Numbered from the stretch's first letter, positions 15,427 to 24,536 are shown. The stretch is 64,000 nt of DNA from Streptomyces sp. M41(2017) (GCF_002078175.1 NZ_MWFK01000001.1:2790001-2854000); one strand, 5' to 3'. Notes: a model not told the origin generated them from the letters alone. Numbers and translations: made by a program.

Positions 15427-15996
15427 ATGGTCAGGATGAGCGCAGAAGAGAGGCGCGAGAGCGTCGTCCGCGCGGCGATGAGCGAGTTCGCGCGGGGCGG
15501 TTACTACGGCACCTCCACCGAGGCGATCGCCAAGCGCGTGGGTGTCTCGCAGCCGTATCTCTTCCGGCTCTTCCCGGGCAAGAAGGCGATCTTCCTAGCG
15601 GCCGCCGAGCGGTGCATGGACCTCGCGCGGCAGACGATGGAGGAGGCCTCCGAAGGCCTGGAGGGCGAGGAAGCCCTGCACTCCATGGCGAACGCCTATG
15701 TGAAGGTCATCGCGGAGCACCCGGAGCGGCTGCTCATGCAGATGCAGATGTACGTCGCGGTGGCGGCGGCCGAGGAGGCCGGCGACCACGAGCTCGGCGA
15801 AGCGGTGCGGGCCGGCTGGATGCGGCTGTGGGACACGGTGCACGTGCCGCTCGGCGCGCAGGTCGACGACACGGCGACCTTCATGGCGTACGGCATGCTC
15901 ATCAACTGCCTGGTGTCGATGGGGTTCCCGCCCGAGCACCGGGTCTGGGAAGGGCTGTATCCGTCGGCGCGGGTCACGGGTCGGCTGGAGAAGTAG
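15427..15996 (+). CDS. TetR-family regulator of the adjacent DHA2 exporter
   Basis: A 189-residue TetR protein. Its N-terminal HTH reads EFARGGYYGTSTEAIAKRVGVSQPYLFRLFPGKKAI (in two parts: helix entry at about 20-30, recognition helix at about 40-50). The C-terminal ligand domain is helical and Met-rich. ATG 15427 has no ribosome binding site and lies just after a likely -10 box. Identical GTTAGT-N8-ACTAAC repeats upstream of this gene and of the MFS gene indicate autoregulation and repression of the exporter. The inducing drug is unknown. Confidence 0.9.
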   Translation: MVRMSAEERRESVVRAAMSEFARGGYYGTSTEAIAKRVGVSQPYLFRLFPGKKAIFLAAAERCMDLARQTMEEASEGLEGEEALHSMANAYVKVIAEHPERLLMQMQMYVAVAAAEEAGDHELGEAVRAGWMRLWDTVHVPLGAQVDDTATFMAYGMLINCLVSMGFPPEHRVWEGLYPSARVTGRLEK

Positions 15997-16040
15997 GGCC
16001 GGGGGAGGGCGGAGTTCCGCACCTCTTTCTGCCCGCTGAA

Positions 16041-16060
16041 GTTAGTCATCAATAACTAAC
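16041..16060. promoter_or_regulatory. TetR operator upstream of the DHA2 exporter
   Basis: GTTAGT-N8-ACTAAC, identical in both arms and in spacing to the repeat overlapping the tetR promoter at 15399-15418. It lies 30 bp before the exporter start codon. Binding by the adjacent TetR protein is inferred. Confidence 0.75.
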
Positions 16061-16090
16061 CAATGATCCACATCATCCTCTGGGGGAGCG

Positions 16091-17731
16091 ATGACACAGC
16101 GGACGGCACGGACGGACCGGAACGGACCGGCGGAGCAGGACCGATCGGCGGAGCAGGACGGGCAGGCGGAGCAGGGCGGACCGACGGATCAGGGCGGGCC
16201 CGGCGGTCCGGCCGGGACATCGACGACGAAGACGTCCGGGACGCCGGACAAGCGGCGCGGCGGCGCCGGCTGGGCCCTAGTCATCACCAGCGTCGCCGGA
16301 TTCATGGCGGCCCTCGACAACCTCGTCGTCACCACCGCCCTGCCCTCGATCCGCAAGGACCTCGGGGGAGCGCTGGACGACCTGGAATGGACCGTGAGCG
16401 CCTACACGCTCACCTTCGCCGTCCTGCTGATGTTCGGCGCGGCCCTCGGTGACCGGTTCGGCCGCCGGCGGCTCTTCCTCGTCGGCCTCGGCATCTTCAC
16501 CGGTGCCTCCGCCGCCGCGGCCATGGCCCCCGGCATCGACTCCCTGATCGCCGCCCGGGCCGTCCAGGGCGTCGGCGCCGCGATCATGATGCCGCTGACC
16601 CTCACCCTGCTGACCGCGGCGGTTCCGGCCGCACGGCGCGGGATGGCGTACGGGATATGGGGCGCGGTGAACGGACTCGCGGTCGCCTCCGGACCCCTCA
16701 TCGGCGGCAGCCTCACCGAACACGTGTCCTGGCACTGGATCTTCTGGCTGAACGTCCCGCTGGGTCTCGCCGTCCTCCCGCTCGCCCGGCTGCGGCTGTC
16801 GGAGTCGTTCGGCAACGGCAACCCGCTCGACTTCCCCGGCACCCTGCTCGCCAGCGGCGGCCTCTTCGGGATCGTCTACGGCCTGGTCCGCGGGCCCGCC
16901 GAGGGATGGACCAGCCCGTTCGTGCTGACCGCCCTCTTCGCGGGTGCCGCGCTGCTCGCCGGGTTCGTCCTGCACGGCAGCCGCGCCAGGAACGCGATGC
17001 TCCCGATGCGGCTCTTCCGTTCCCGCGCCTTCGCCGGGATCAACGCGGCCAGCCTGCTGATGTTCCTCGGGATGTTCGGCTCGATCTTCCTGCTCAGCCA
17101 GTACATGCAGGGCGTGCTCGGTTACTCGCCGACCGAGGCGGGCCTGCGGATGCTCCCCTGGACCGGGATGCCGATGCTGGTCGCACCCATCGCCGGCTAT
17201 CTCTCCGACCGCGTCGGCGGCCGTCCCGTCGTGGCGACCGGCCTCTTCCTCCAGGCCGCCGGGCTCGCCTACTACGCCTCCGTGGTCGCCGCCGACGCCT
17301 CGTACGCGGCGCAGCTGCCCGCGCTGATCATCAGCGGCATCGGGATGTCCCTCTACTTCGCCCCCGCGTCCAACCTGGTCATGTCCAGCGTCCGGCCGCA
17401 GGAGCAGGGCATCGCCTCCGGAGCCAACAACGCGCTGCGCGAGGTGGGCGGTGCGCTCGGTATCGCGGTGATGTCCTCGATCTTCTCGGCGCAGGGCGGC
17501 TACGCGACGGCACAGAGCTTCATCGACGGACTGCGGCCCGCGCTGGTCGTCGGCGCCGTGGTGGTGGGTCTCGCGGGTCTCGCCGCGCTGGCCATCCCGA
17601 GCGCCGGACGCCCGGAGCGCGCCGAGACGGGCGGGACACCGGCGCCCGCTCCCGAAGCGGACCGGGCCGAGACCACTCGGACCGGCGCCGCCCGGGCGGA
17701 GACCGGGTCCCTGGAGACCACCGCCCGCTGA
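16091..17731 (+). CDS. DHA2-family (EmrB/QacA-like) MFS drug exporter
   Basis: A 546-residue membrane protein with about 14 predicted membrane segments between residues ~58 and 505. It has the DHA2 signatures LDNLVVTTALPSIRKDL (helix 1) and GAALGDRFGRRRLF (loop 2-3, motif A), plus the antiporter motif GPLIGG. Unusual hydrophilic tails flank the core: an N-terminal ~50 residues built from AEQD/AEQG repeats, and an ET/R-rich C-terminus. ATG 16091 follows GGGGGAG. It is expected to export cationic or amphipathic drugs by proton antiport. Control by the upstream TetR is supported by the shared operator. Confidence 0.93.
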   Translation: MTQRTARTDRNGPAEQDRSAEQDGQAEQGGPTDQGGPGGPAGTSTTKTSGTPDKRRGGAGWALVITSVAGFMAALDNLVVTTALPSIRKDLGGALDDLEWTVSAYTLTFAVLLMFGAALGDRFGRRRLFLVGLGIFTGASAAAAMAPGIDSLIAARAVQGVGAAIMMPLTLTLLTAAVPAARRGMAYGIWGAVNGLAVASGPLIGGSLTEHVSWHWIFWLNVPLGLAVLPLARLRLSESFGNGNPLDFPGTLLASGGLFGIVYGLVRGPAEGWTSPFVLTALFAGAALLAGFVLHGSRARNAMLPMRLFRSRAFAGINAASLLMFLGMFGSIFLLSQYMQGVLGYSPTEAGLRMLPWTGMPMLVAPIAGYLSDRVGGRPVVATGLFLQAAGLAYYASVVAADASYAAQLPALIISGIGMSLYFAPASNLVMSSVRPQEQGIASGANNALREVGGALGIAVMSSIFSAQGGYATAQSFIDGLRPALVVGAVVVGLAGLAALAIPSAGRPERAETGGTPAPAPEADRAETTRTGAARAETGSLETTAR

Positions 17732-17759
17732 CGCCCCGAACGTCCCCGCGGCACGACGA

Positions 17760-17787
17760 AACGGCTCCGCCCGACGGCGGGGCCGTT
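17760..17787 (+). terminator. Hairpin after the DHA2 exporter
   Basis: A 12-bp stem, AACGGCTCCGCC with GGCGGGGCCGTT (one T-G wobble), around a CGAC loop. It lies 28 bp after the exporter stop codon. There is no long T tract. Confidence 0.65.
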
Positions 17788-17876
17788 CGCCGTGCGCGGG
17801 CGCCTCGGCTTCGGCACGGCCGTGCGGCGCGCACCGGTGGCCGGAGGCTCCCGGCCCTTCTCGTAGTCTTGGCCCC

Positions 17877-18932
17877 GTGCTGGAACTCCACGATGCCCCG
17901 CTCGCCCCGCTGACCACCTTCCGGCTCGGCGGCCCGGCCGCCCGGCTGATCACCGCCACGACCGACGCCGAGGTGGTCGCCGCCGTGCGCGAGGCCGACG
18001 CCGCCGGTACGCCGCTGCTGCTGATCGGCGGTGGATCGAACCTGGTCATCGGCGACAAGGGCTTCGCGGGCACGGCTCTGCGCATCGCCACGGAGGGTTT
18101 CTCGCTCGACGGCACGACGCTGGAGCTGGCCGCCGGAGAGGTGTGGACCGACGCGGTCGCCCGCACCGTCGAGGCCGGGCTCGCCGGGATCGAGTGCCTC
18201 GCCGGCATCCCCGGCTCCGCGGGCGCGACCCCGATCCAGAACGTGGGCGCGTACGGCCAGGAAGTGTCGTCGACGATCAGTGAAGTGATCGCCTACGACC
18301 GCAGGACGGGCGAGACGGTCACGCTGACCAACGCCGAGTGCGCCTTCTCCTACCGGCACAGCCGCTTCAAGGCCGACCCCGACCGCCATGTCGTGCTGCG
18401 CGTCCGTTTCGAACTGGAGGACGCGAACGGCCTCTCGGCGCCGGTCAAGTACGCCGAGACCGCCCGCACGCTCGGTGTCGAGCCCGGGGACCGCGTCCCC
18501 CTCGCCGACGCCCGCGAGACCGTGCTGAAGCTGCGCGCCGGCAAGGGCATGGTGCTCGACCCCGAGGACCACGACACCTGGTCCGCCGGGTCGTTCTTCA
18601 CCAACCCGATCCTCACCGACGAGGCGTTCGCCGCGTTCCACGCGCGCGTGCGGGAGCGCCTCGGCGCCGACGCCGTGCCGCCCGCCTATCCCGCCGGCGA
18701 GGGGCACACCAAGACCTCGGCGGCCTGGCTGATCGACAAGTCGGGCTTCACCAAGGGCTACGGAACCGGCCCCGCCCGCATCTCCACCAAGCACACGCTG
18801 GCCCTCACCAACCGGGGCGAGGCCAGCACCGAGGACCTCCTCGCGCTCGCCCGCGAAGTCGTCGCCGGAGTCCACGACGCCTTCGGCATCACCCTGGTCA
18901 ACGAGCCGGTCACGGTCGGCGTCAGCCTCTGA
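17877..18932 (+). CDS. murB: UDP-N-acetylenolpyruvoylglucosamine reductase MurB
   Basis: A 351-residue type I MurB, the FAD enzyme that reduces UDP-GlcNAc-enolpyruvate to UDP-MurNAc in peptidoglycan synthesis, using NADPH. Visible signatures are LTTFRLGGPA, the FAD-binding GGGSNLVI, GIPGSAGATPIQNVGAYGQE, the proton-donor Ser in SAGSFFTNP and the C-terminal Glu in LVNEPVTVG. GTG 17877 lacks a ribosome binding site. TAGTCT at 17864-17869 could be a -10 box that gives a leaderless transcript. It is a single gene after the exporter terminator. Confidence 0.96.
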   Translation: MLELHDAPLAPLTTFRLGGPAARLITATTDAEVVAAVREADAAGTPLLLIGGGSNLVIGDKGFAGTALRIATEGFSLDGTTLELAAGEVWTDAVARTVEAGLAGIECLAGIPGSAGATPIQNVGAYGQEVSSTISEVIAYDRRTGETVTLTNAECAFSYRHSRFKADPDRHVVLRVRFELEDANGLSAPVKYAETARTLGVEPGDRVPLADARETVLKLRAGKGMVLDPEDHDTWSAGSFFTNPILTDEAFAAFHARVRERLGADAVPPAYPAGEGHTKTSAAWLIDKSGFTKGYGTGPARISTKHTLALTNRGEASTEDLLALAREVVAGVHDAFGITLVNEPVTVGVSL

Positions 18933-19017
18933 CCCCCAGGCTCTGCGTCGTCGAGGCTCCCTGACGCCGGCGGTCTCCGACACGGACGGTCCGCCGACGG
19001 CGGCTCCACGGGGGTGC

Positions 19018-19650
19018 CTAGTAGGCGATGCCCACGCCCTGCTTCACCGTCGCCGGGTCGTCGGTCATCGCCAGCATCGCGTGGGCCACGTCGGCGCGTC
19101 CGATGAGGCGGCCCCGGGCCGGGAATCCGCCCACGGCCGTGCGGTAGGAGCCGGTCACCGGCTTGTCCTGGAGGCGGGGCGGGCGAACGGTGGTCCAGTC
19201 CGTGGCGCTCGCGGCCAGCGCGGCCTCCATCTCCCTCAGGTCGGCGTACACGTCCTTCAGGAGCGACGAGATCATCCCCCGCATGGCGCGGTCGACGAAC
19301 CCGTCCTCCGCTGCCGCCGGGCCGACCGGACTCGCGCTGACCACCAGCAGGCGCCGGGTCCGCTCCGCCTCCATGGCGCCCAGCACCGTACGGGTCAGCC
19401 GTGAGGCGACCCCGGCGTCCTTGCGGCGACGCGCGCCGAGACCCGACAGCACCGCGTCCCGGCCCGCGACGGCGGGGCGCAGCGCCTCCGGGTCGGTGAG
19501 GTCGGTGCGGAACACCTCCAGACCGGCGCCGGTGACCGTGAGGCGCGCGGGATCCCGCACGACGGCTGTGACCTGGTGGCCCGAGCCCAGGGCCTGACGG
19601 ACGATCTCCTGGCCGATGCCTCCGGTGGCACCGAGAACGGTGAGTTTCAT
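19018..19650 (-). CDS. NAD(P)-binding oxidoreductase (NmrA/SDR-like)
   Basis: A 210-residue Rossmann protein with the N-terminal motif MKLTVLGATGGIGQEIVRQAL, then RLLVVSASPVG and DWTTVRPPRL as in atypical SDR/NAD(P)H-binding proteins. It is related in fold to the protein at 9865-10521 but divergent in sequence. ATG 19650 is preceded by GGAGCAGG; the longer frame crosses the operator region. It is transcribed divergently from a TetR gene, and two palindromes lie in between, so it is probably the target of that regulator. Confidence 0.88.
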   Translation of the reverse strand: MKLTVLGATGGIGQEIVRQALGSGHQVTAVVRDPARLTVTGAGLEVFRTDLTDPEALRPAVAGRDAVLSGLGARRRKDAGVASRLTRTVLGAMEAERTRRLLVVSASPVGPAAAEDGFVDRAMRGMISSLLKDVYADLREMEAALAASATDWTTVRPPRLQDKPVTGSYRTAVGGFPARGRLIGRADVAHAMLAMTDDPATVKQGVGIAY

Positions 19651-19691
19651 GACCTGCTCCCAGCGGGTGGACGGGACGGAAGAACGAGGTG

Positions 19692-19709
19692 GGTGAGTGT
19701 TCACTCACC
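19692..19709. promoter_or_regulatory. TetR operator 1 (GGTGAGTG-TT-CACTCACC)
   Basis: A perfect 8-bp inverted repeat with a 2-bp spacer in the divergent promoter region between the oxidoreductase and the TetR gene. Its centre is 32 bp (about three helix turns) from the second palindrome. Confidence 0.78.
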
Positions 19710-19724
19710 TCTGCTCCTCCTAGA

Positions 19725-19740
19725 GTGAGTAAGTACTCAC
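19725..19740. promoter_or_regulatory. TetR operator 2 (GTGAGTA-AG-TACTCAC)
   Basis: A second inverted repeat of the same family with perfect 7-bp arms. Both share the half-site GTGAGT, and both are placed to block divergent transcription. Confidence 0.78.
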
Positions 19741-19768
19741 CCACCCGTCAACCCCGCGAGGACGCGCC

Positions 19769-20419
19769 GTGGAATCCTTGGGCCCCATGCAGCAGACATC
19801 AGCCACCGAGCCCGTGCGGTCGAAGCCGGCCAGAATCCGCATCCTGGACGCGGCACACGAGCTCATGCTCACCCTCGGCCTCTCCCGTGCCACCACCAAG
19901 GAGATCGCGAAGGCGGCCGGCTGTTCCGAAGCGGCCCTCTACAAGTACTTCTCGAGCAAGGAAGAGCTGTTCATCCGCGTCCTGCAGGAGCGCCTGCCCC
20001 GGCTCGGCCCGCTGCTGGAACGGCTGACCGCCGAACCGGAGCAGCACTCCCTGGAGGAGAACCTCACCGCGATCGCCCGCCAGGCGGCCCTCTTCTACGA
20101 GCAGAGCTTCCCGATCGCCGCCTCGCTGTACGCGGAGACCCAGCTCAAGCGCCGTCACGACGAGGCGATGCGGGCCATGGGAGCCGGACCCCACATGCCG
20201 ATCCGGGGTGTCGCCGCGTATCTGCGCGCGGAGCAGGAGGCCGGGCGGGTCCAGCCCGGCGCCGACACCTACGCCGCCGCCTCACTCCTCCTCGGCGCCT
20301 GCGCGCAGCGCGCGTTCGCCTACGACGCGACCCAGGACGGCACGGCCCCACCGCTCGACACCTTCGCGCCGGGGCTCGCCCGCACCCTGCTCACCGGGAT
20401 CGCGCCGGTCGGCCCGTGA
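19769..20419 (+). CDS. TetR-family regulator
   Basis: A 216-residue TetR protein. The HTH spans about residues 25-65 and includes LTLGLSRATTKEIAKAAGCS and EAALYKYFSSKEELF. The C-terminal domain is of the AcrR-like helical type. GTG 19769, preceded by GAGGAC 5-6 bases upstream, is preferred; ATG 19787 is an alternative but has no ribosome binding site. The two GTGAGT palindromes in the divergent region are its likely operators, controlling itself and the oxidoreductase at 19018-19650. Confidence 0.9.
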   Translation: MESLGPMQQTSATEPVRSKPARIRILDAAHELMLTLGLSRATTKEIAKAAGCSEAALYKYFSSKEELFIRVLQERLPRLGPLLERLTAEPEQHSLEENLTAIARQAALFYEQSFPIAASLYAETQLKRRHDEAMRAMGAGPHMPIRGVAAYLRAEQEAGRVQPGADTYAAASLLLGACAQRAFAYDATQDGTAPPLDTFAPGLARTLLTGIAPVGP

Positions 20420-20428
20420 CGGACCGCT

Positions 20429-21448
20429 CTAGGAGGTCAGCCAGTCGTCGACGCCGGACAGCAGCTTGGCGCGCATGTCCTCCGGTGCCGCCGAGGCGCG
20501 GATCGACTGCCGGGCCAGCTCGGCCAGCTCCGCGTCCGTGAAGGCGTGGTGGCGCCGCGCGATCTCGTACTGGGCGGCGAGCCGTGATCCGAACAGCAGC
20601 GGGTCGTCGGCGCCGAGGGCCATCGGGACCCCGGCTTCGAACAGAGTCCTCAGGGGTACGTCGGCCGCCTTCTCGTAGACGCCCAGCGCGACGTTCGACG
20701 CGGGGCAGACCTCACAGGTCACCCCGCGGTCGGCCAGACGCTTCAGCAGACGGGGGTCCTCGGCGGCCCGCACCCCGTGGCCGATCCGGGAGGCGTGCAG
20801 GTCGTCCAGGCAGTCGCGGACGGAGGCGGGCCCGGTCAGCTCCCCGCCGTGCGGCGCGGCCAGCAGCCCGCCCTCCCGCGCGATCGCGAAGGCGCGGTCG
20901 AAGTCCCGCGCCATGCCCCGCCGTTCGTCGTTGGAGAGCCCGAATCCGACGATCCCGCGGTCCGCGTACCGCACGGCGAGCCGGGCCAGCGTCCGGGCGT
21001 CCAGCGGGTGCTTCATCCGGTTCGCGGCCACCAGGACGCGCATCCCGAGCCCGGTGTCCCGCACGGCCGAGTCGACCGCGTCGAGGATGACCTCCAGGGC
21101 CGGGATCAGACCGCCGAGCCGGGGGGCGTACGACGTCGGGTCGACCTGGATCTCCAGCCACCCGGAGCCGTCCTTGATGTCCTCCTCGGCGGCTTCGCGG
21201 ACCAGCCGCTGGATGTCCTCGGGCTCTCTCAGGCAGGACCGGGCGGCGTCGTACAGGCGCTGGAAGCGGAACCAGCCGCGCTCGTCGGTCGCCCGCAGCT
21301 TCGGCGGTTCCCCGCTGGTCAGCGCGTCCGGCAGTCGTACGCCGTACTTGTCGGCCAGTTCCAGCAGGGTCGTGGACCGCATCGACCCGGTGAAGTGCAG
21401 GTGCAGATGGGCCTTCGGCAGTTCACTTACATCACGTACGCGCTCCAT
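20429..21448 (-). CDS. Adenosine deaminase family protein
   Basis: A 339-residue zinc enzyme of the adenosine/AMP deaminase family. It shows the N-terminal zinc site KAHLHLHFTGS, the catalytic Glu in PHGGE, RIGHGVRA, the SNVALGVY segment and the last zinc ligand in LGADDPLLFGS. It converts adenosine (or a related purine) to inosine in salvage. The HLHLHFTGS variant and 339-residue length fit the Streptomyces form found beside the aminotransferase gene. ATG 21448 is the start; the longer frame runs into a terminator. The 3' end is 9 bp from the convergent TetR stop. Confidence 0.93.
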   Translation of the reverse strand: MERVRDVSELPKAHLHLHFTGSMRSTTLLELADKYGVRLPDALTSGEPPKLRATDERGWFRFQRLYDAARSCLREPEDIQRLVREAAEEDIKDGSGWLEIQVDPTSYAPRLGGLIPALEVILDAVDSAVRDTGLGMRVLVAANRMKHPLDARTLARLAVRYADRGIVGFGLSNDERRGMARDFDRAFAIAREGGLLAAPHGGELTGPASVRDCLDDLHASRIGHGVRAAEDPRLLKRLADRGVTCEVCPASNVALGVYEKAADVPLRTLFEAGVPMALGADDPLLFGSRLAAQYEIARRHHAFTDAELAELARQSIRASAAPEDMRAKLLSGVDDWLTS

Positions 21449-21523
21449 CCCAGGATCTTGCCGCACGCGGATGGCGTGCCGGTAGCGCTTTCCCTGATCG
21501 GGGGCTTGCCCGAACGAAGAAAC

Positions 21524-21556
21524 GGGGGCCGGCCACCGGGTGGGTGGCCGGCCCCC
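21524..21556 (-). terminator. Intrinsic terminator for the aminotransferase gene
   Basis: Perfect 14-bp arms GGGGGCCGGCCACC and complement around a 5-nt loop. Read on the minus strand it is followed by GTTTCTTCG. It lies downstream of the leftward aminotransferase gene. Confidence 0.85.
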
Positions 21557-21578
21557 GCACGTGCGCGTGGAGCGTGGT

Positions 21579-21610
21579 GTCCGCCGGTGCTCCCAGGGGC
21601 ACCGGCGGAC
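21579..21610 (-). terminator. Second hairpin downstream of the aminotransferase gene
   Basis: Perfect 12-bp arms GTCCGCCGGTGC and GCACCGGCGGAC with an 8-nt loop, ending 11 bp from the stop codon. It lacks a T tract. It probably protects the 3' end or acts together with the next hairpin. Confidence 0.55.
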
Positions 21611-21620
21611 GAGTGAGGTG

Positions 21621-22847
21621 TCAGGCCGTCGCCTCGGCGAGCAGCTTCTGGATCCGGCTGACGCCCTCGACGAGGTCCTCGTCACCCAGGGCGTACGACA
21701 GCCGCAGGTAGCCCGGCGTGCCGAAGGCCTCGCCCGGGACGACCGCGACCTCGGCCTCCTCCAGGATCAGCGCGGCCAGCTCGACCGTGTCCGCGGGGCG
21801 CTTGCCGCGGATCTCCTTGCCGAGCAGTGCCTTCACCGACGGGTACGCGTAGAACGCGCCCTCGGGCTCGGGGCAGAGCACGCCGTCGATCTCGTTCAGC
21901 ATGCGGACGATGGTCTTGCGGCGGCGGTCGAAGGCCTCGCGCATCTTCGCGACGGCCGTGAGGTCGCCCGAGACGGCGGCGAGCGCGGCGACCTGGGCCA
22001 CGTTCGAGACGTTGGACGTGGCGTGCGACTGAAGGTTGGTCGCGGCCTTGATGACGTCCTTCGGGCCGATGACCCAGCCCACACGCCAGCCGGTCATCGC
22101 GTACGTCTTGGCGACGCCGTTCACGACGATGCACTTGTCGCGCAGCTCGGGCACCACGACGGGCAGGGAGTGGAACTCCGCGTCGCCGTAGACCAGGTGC
22201 TCGTAGATCTCGTCGGTCAGGACCCACAGGCCCTTCTCGGCGGCCCAGCGGCCGATCTCCTCGATCTGCTCGCGGGTGTAGACGGCGCCCGTCGGGTTGG
22301 ACGGCGAGACGAAGAGCAGCACCTTGGTGTTCTCGGTGCGGGCGGCCTCGAGCTGCTCGACCGAGACGCGGTAGCCGGTGGTCTCGTCGGCGACGACGTC
22401 CACCGGGACACCGCCGGCGAGACGGATGGACTCCGGGTAGGTCGTCCAGTACGGCGCGGGGACGATGACCTCGTCGCCCGGGTCGAGGATCGCGGCGAAG
22501 GCCTCGTAGATGGCCTGCTTGCCGCCGTTGGTGACGAGGACCTGGGCGGCCTCCACCTCGTAACCCGAGTCGCGCAGCGTCTTCGCGGCGATGGCGGCCT
22601 TCAGCTCGGGGAGCCCGCCGGCCGGGGTGTAGCGGTGGTACTTGGGGTTCGAGCAGGCTTCGATGGCCGCCTGCACGATGTAGTCGGGGGTCGGGAAGTC
22701 CGGCTCACCGGCGCCGAAGCCGATCACCGGACGTCCGGCGGCCTTGAGGGCCTTGGCCTTGGCGTCCACGGCGAGAGTGGCGGACTCGGAGATCGAGCCG
22801 ACTCGGGCGGAGACCCGGCGCTCGGTGGGAGGGGTTGCAGCGCTCAT
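21621..22847 (-). CDS. aspC: PLP-dependent aminotransferase (aspartate aminotransferase type)
   Basis: A 408-residue class I aminotransferase with fold-type I signatures: [15 protein letters not shown], the substrate/PLP region [29 protein letters not shown], the Schiff-base Lys in [16 protein letters not shown] and the terminal Arg in LRLSYA. It is closest to thermophile-type aspartate/prephenate aminotransferases of subgroup Ib. ATG 22847 is preferred; ATG 22856 three codons earlier is possible. It is a monocistronic unit with two hairpins behind it, next to tRNA-Trp and secE as in other Streptomyces. Confidence 0.93.
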   Translation of the reverse strand: MSAATPPTERRVSARVGSISESATLAVDAKAKALKAAGRPVIGFGAGEPDFPTPDYIVQAAIEACSNPKYHRYTPAGGLPELKAAIAAKTLRDSGYEVEAAQVLVTNGGKQAIYEAFAAILDPGDEVIVPAPYWTTYPESIRLAGGVPVDVVADETTGYRVSVEQLEAARTENTKVLLFVSPSNPTGAVYTREQIEEIGRWAAEKGLWVLTDEIYEHLVYGDAEFHSLPVVVPELRDKCIVVNGVAKTYAMTGWRVGWVIGPKDVIKAATNLQSHATSNVSNVAQVAALAAVSGDLTAVAKMREAFDRRRKTIVRMLNEIDGVLCPEPEGAFYAYPSVKALLGKEIRGKRPADTVELAALILEEAEVAVVPGEAFGTPGYLRLSYALGDEDLVEGVSRIQKLLAEATA

Positions 22848-23094
22848 GGCACCCATCGTTTCAGACCGGAAACGCCCCCGGCACGCGGGTTTCACAGACT
22901 GAACAGCGGCAGAACATCCGTCCGCTTCTCCGGGCCCCACCAGTGGATCTTCAGCGGAGGCGGCACGTGCGGACACTTTCTGTTCGACGCCCGGCTCAGG
23001 AGCACGTACACTCTCACCTCGTTGGCCTTCACCGGCCGCACCCAACCGATGCCACCGAGCACCCGGGCGGATGCGGTACGTTGGGGGAAATCAA

Positions 23095-23167
23095 AGGGTC
23101 GTAGCTCAATTGGTAGAGCACTGGTCTCCAAAACCAGCGGTTGGGGGTTCAAGTCCCTCCGGCCCTG
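23095..23167 (+). tRNA. tRNA-Trp (anticodon CCA)
   Basis: A complete cloverleaf: acceptor AGGGTCG/CGGCCCT, D-arm AGCTCAATTGGTAGAGC, anticodon loop CTCCAAA (anticodon CCA), T-arm GGGGGTTCAAGTCCCTC. CCA is not encoded. It precedes secE by about 110 bp, the usual actinobacterial order. TACGTT at about 23077-23082 may be its -10 box. Confidence 0.96.
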
Positions 23168-23275
23168 CTACACACACCTTTCGCCAGGATGTGTGCGCAT
23201 GTACGTACTGCATTGCACCGCCGTGCGGCTCAACCGGGCGCGGCACGGCCACGACCCGGAATCAGGTGAGGACGA

Positions 23276-23554
23276 GTGACGGACGCCGTGGGCTCCATCG
23301 ACATGCCTGATGCCGAGGCGCCCGAGTCCAAGAAGCCCCGCAAGGGCGGTAAGCGTGCCAAGAAGGGCCCGCTGAAGCGCCTTGCCACCTTCTACCGCCA
23401 GATCGTCGCGGAGCTCCGCAAGGTCGTCTGGCCGACTCGCAATCAGCTGACGACGTACACCACCGTGGTGATTGTCTTCGTCGTCATCATGATCGGCCTG
23501 GTGACCGTGATTGACTATGGGCTCAACCACGCCGCCAAGTACGTCTTCGGCTGA
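23276..23554 (+). CDS. secE: Preprotein translocase subunit SecE
   Basis: A 92-residue single-span SecE. A basic cytoplasmic N-terminus ([13 protein letters not shown]) is followed by [20 protein letters not shown], the amphipathic SecE signature, and one membrane segment ([21 protein letters not shown]). It clamps SecY in the translocon. The start is GTG 23276, after a weak GAGGACGA. It heads the secE-nusG-rplK-rplA order; nusG starts 77 bp later. Confidence 0.96.
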   Translation: MTDAVGSIDMPDAEAPESKKPRKGGKRAKKGPLKRLATFYRQIVAELRKVVWPTRNQLTTYTTVVIVFVVIMIGLVTVIDYGLNHAAKYVFG

Positions 23555-23631
23555 GCCGAGAGCGAAGGGCGCCGTCACCGGCGCCCCTTTCGCGTGTTCC
23601 ACCCCCATGTATCCAGGAAGAAGCAGCCACC

Positions 23632-24510
23632 GTGTCTGACCCGAACCTGAACGACGCCTCCGAGTCGGTCGAGTCCGTTGACGACGAACTCGAGGTCGTC
23701 GAGGGAGCGGACGTCGTGGACGAGTTCGAGGCTGCCGATGCCGCCGCCGGCGAGCCCGCCGAGGACGCGGCCCTGCACGTCGAGGACGAGTCCGGTGAGG
23801 ACGTCGCGGACGAGGACGTGCCCGCCGAGGCCGTCGCCGCCGACGAGTCCGAGGAAGCCGCCGAGGTCGAGGCCGAAGAAGAGGCCGAGCCCGTCGACCC
23901 CGTGACCGCCCTGCGCGAGGAGCTGCGCACGCTCCCCGGCGAGTGGTACGTCATCCACACGTACGCCGGTTACGAGAACCGCGTGAAGACCAACCTCGAA
24001 CAGCGTGCCGTCTCGCTGAACGTCGAGGACTTCATCTTCCAGGCCGAGGTGCCGCAGGAAGAGGTCGCGCAGATCAAGAACGGCGAGCGCAAGACCATCA
24101 AGCAGAACAAGCTCCCGGGCTACGTCCTGGTCCGCATGGACCTGACGAACGAGTCCTGGGGCGTCGTTCGCAACACCCCCGGCGTCACCGGCTTCGTGGG
24201 CAACGCCTACGACCCGTACCCGCTGACCCTGGACGAGATCGTCAAGATGCTCGCTCCGGAGGCCGAGGAGAAGGCGGCCCGCGAGGCTGCCGAGGCCGAG
24301 GGCAAGCCCGCGCCGCAGCGCAAGGTCGAGGTCCAGGTCCTGGACTTCGAGGTCGGCGACTCGGTCACCGTCACCGACGGCCCGTTCGCCACGCTGCAGG
24401 CCACGATCAACGAGATCAACGCCGACTCGAAGAAGGTCAAGGGCCTCGTCGAGATCTTCGGCCGCGAGACTCCGGTCGAGCTCTCCTTCGACCAGATCCA
24501 GAAGAACTAG
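23632..24510 (+). CDS. nusG: Transcription termination/antitermination factor NusG
   Basis: A 292-residue NusG. Residues 1-~95 are an actinobacterial acidic extension rich in Glu, Asp and Ala. The NGN domain follows ([39 protein letters not shown]), and the KOW domain is at the C-terminus ([19 protein letters not shown]). NusG binds the RNA polymerase clamp and links it to Rho or ribosomal S10. The start is GTG 23632 with AGGAAG upstream. It is followed by a hairpin and T run before rplK. Confidence 0.96.
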   Translation: MSDPNLNDASESVESVDDELEVVEGADVVDEFEAADAAAGEPAEDAALHVEDESGEDVADEDVPAEAVAADESEEAAEVEAEEEAEPVDPVTALREELRTLPGEWYVIHTYAGYENRVKTNLEQRAVSLNVEDFIFQAEVPQEEVAQIKNGERKTIKQNKLPGYVLVRMDLTNESWGVVRNTPGVTGFVGNAYDPYPLTLDEIVKMLAPEAEEKAAREAAEAEGKPAPQRKVEVQVLDFEVGDSVTVTDGPFATLQATINEINADSKKVKGLVEIFGRETPVELSFDQIQKN

Positions 24511-24536
24511 CAGCTTCTGGACGTACGTCTTCCGAA

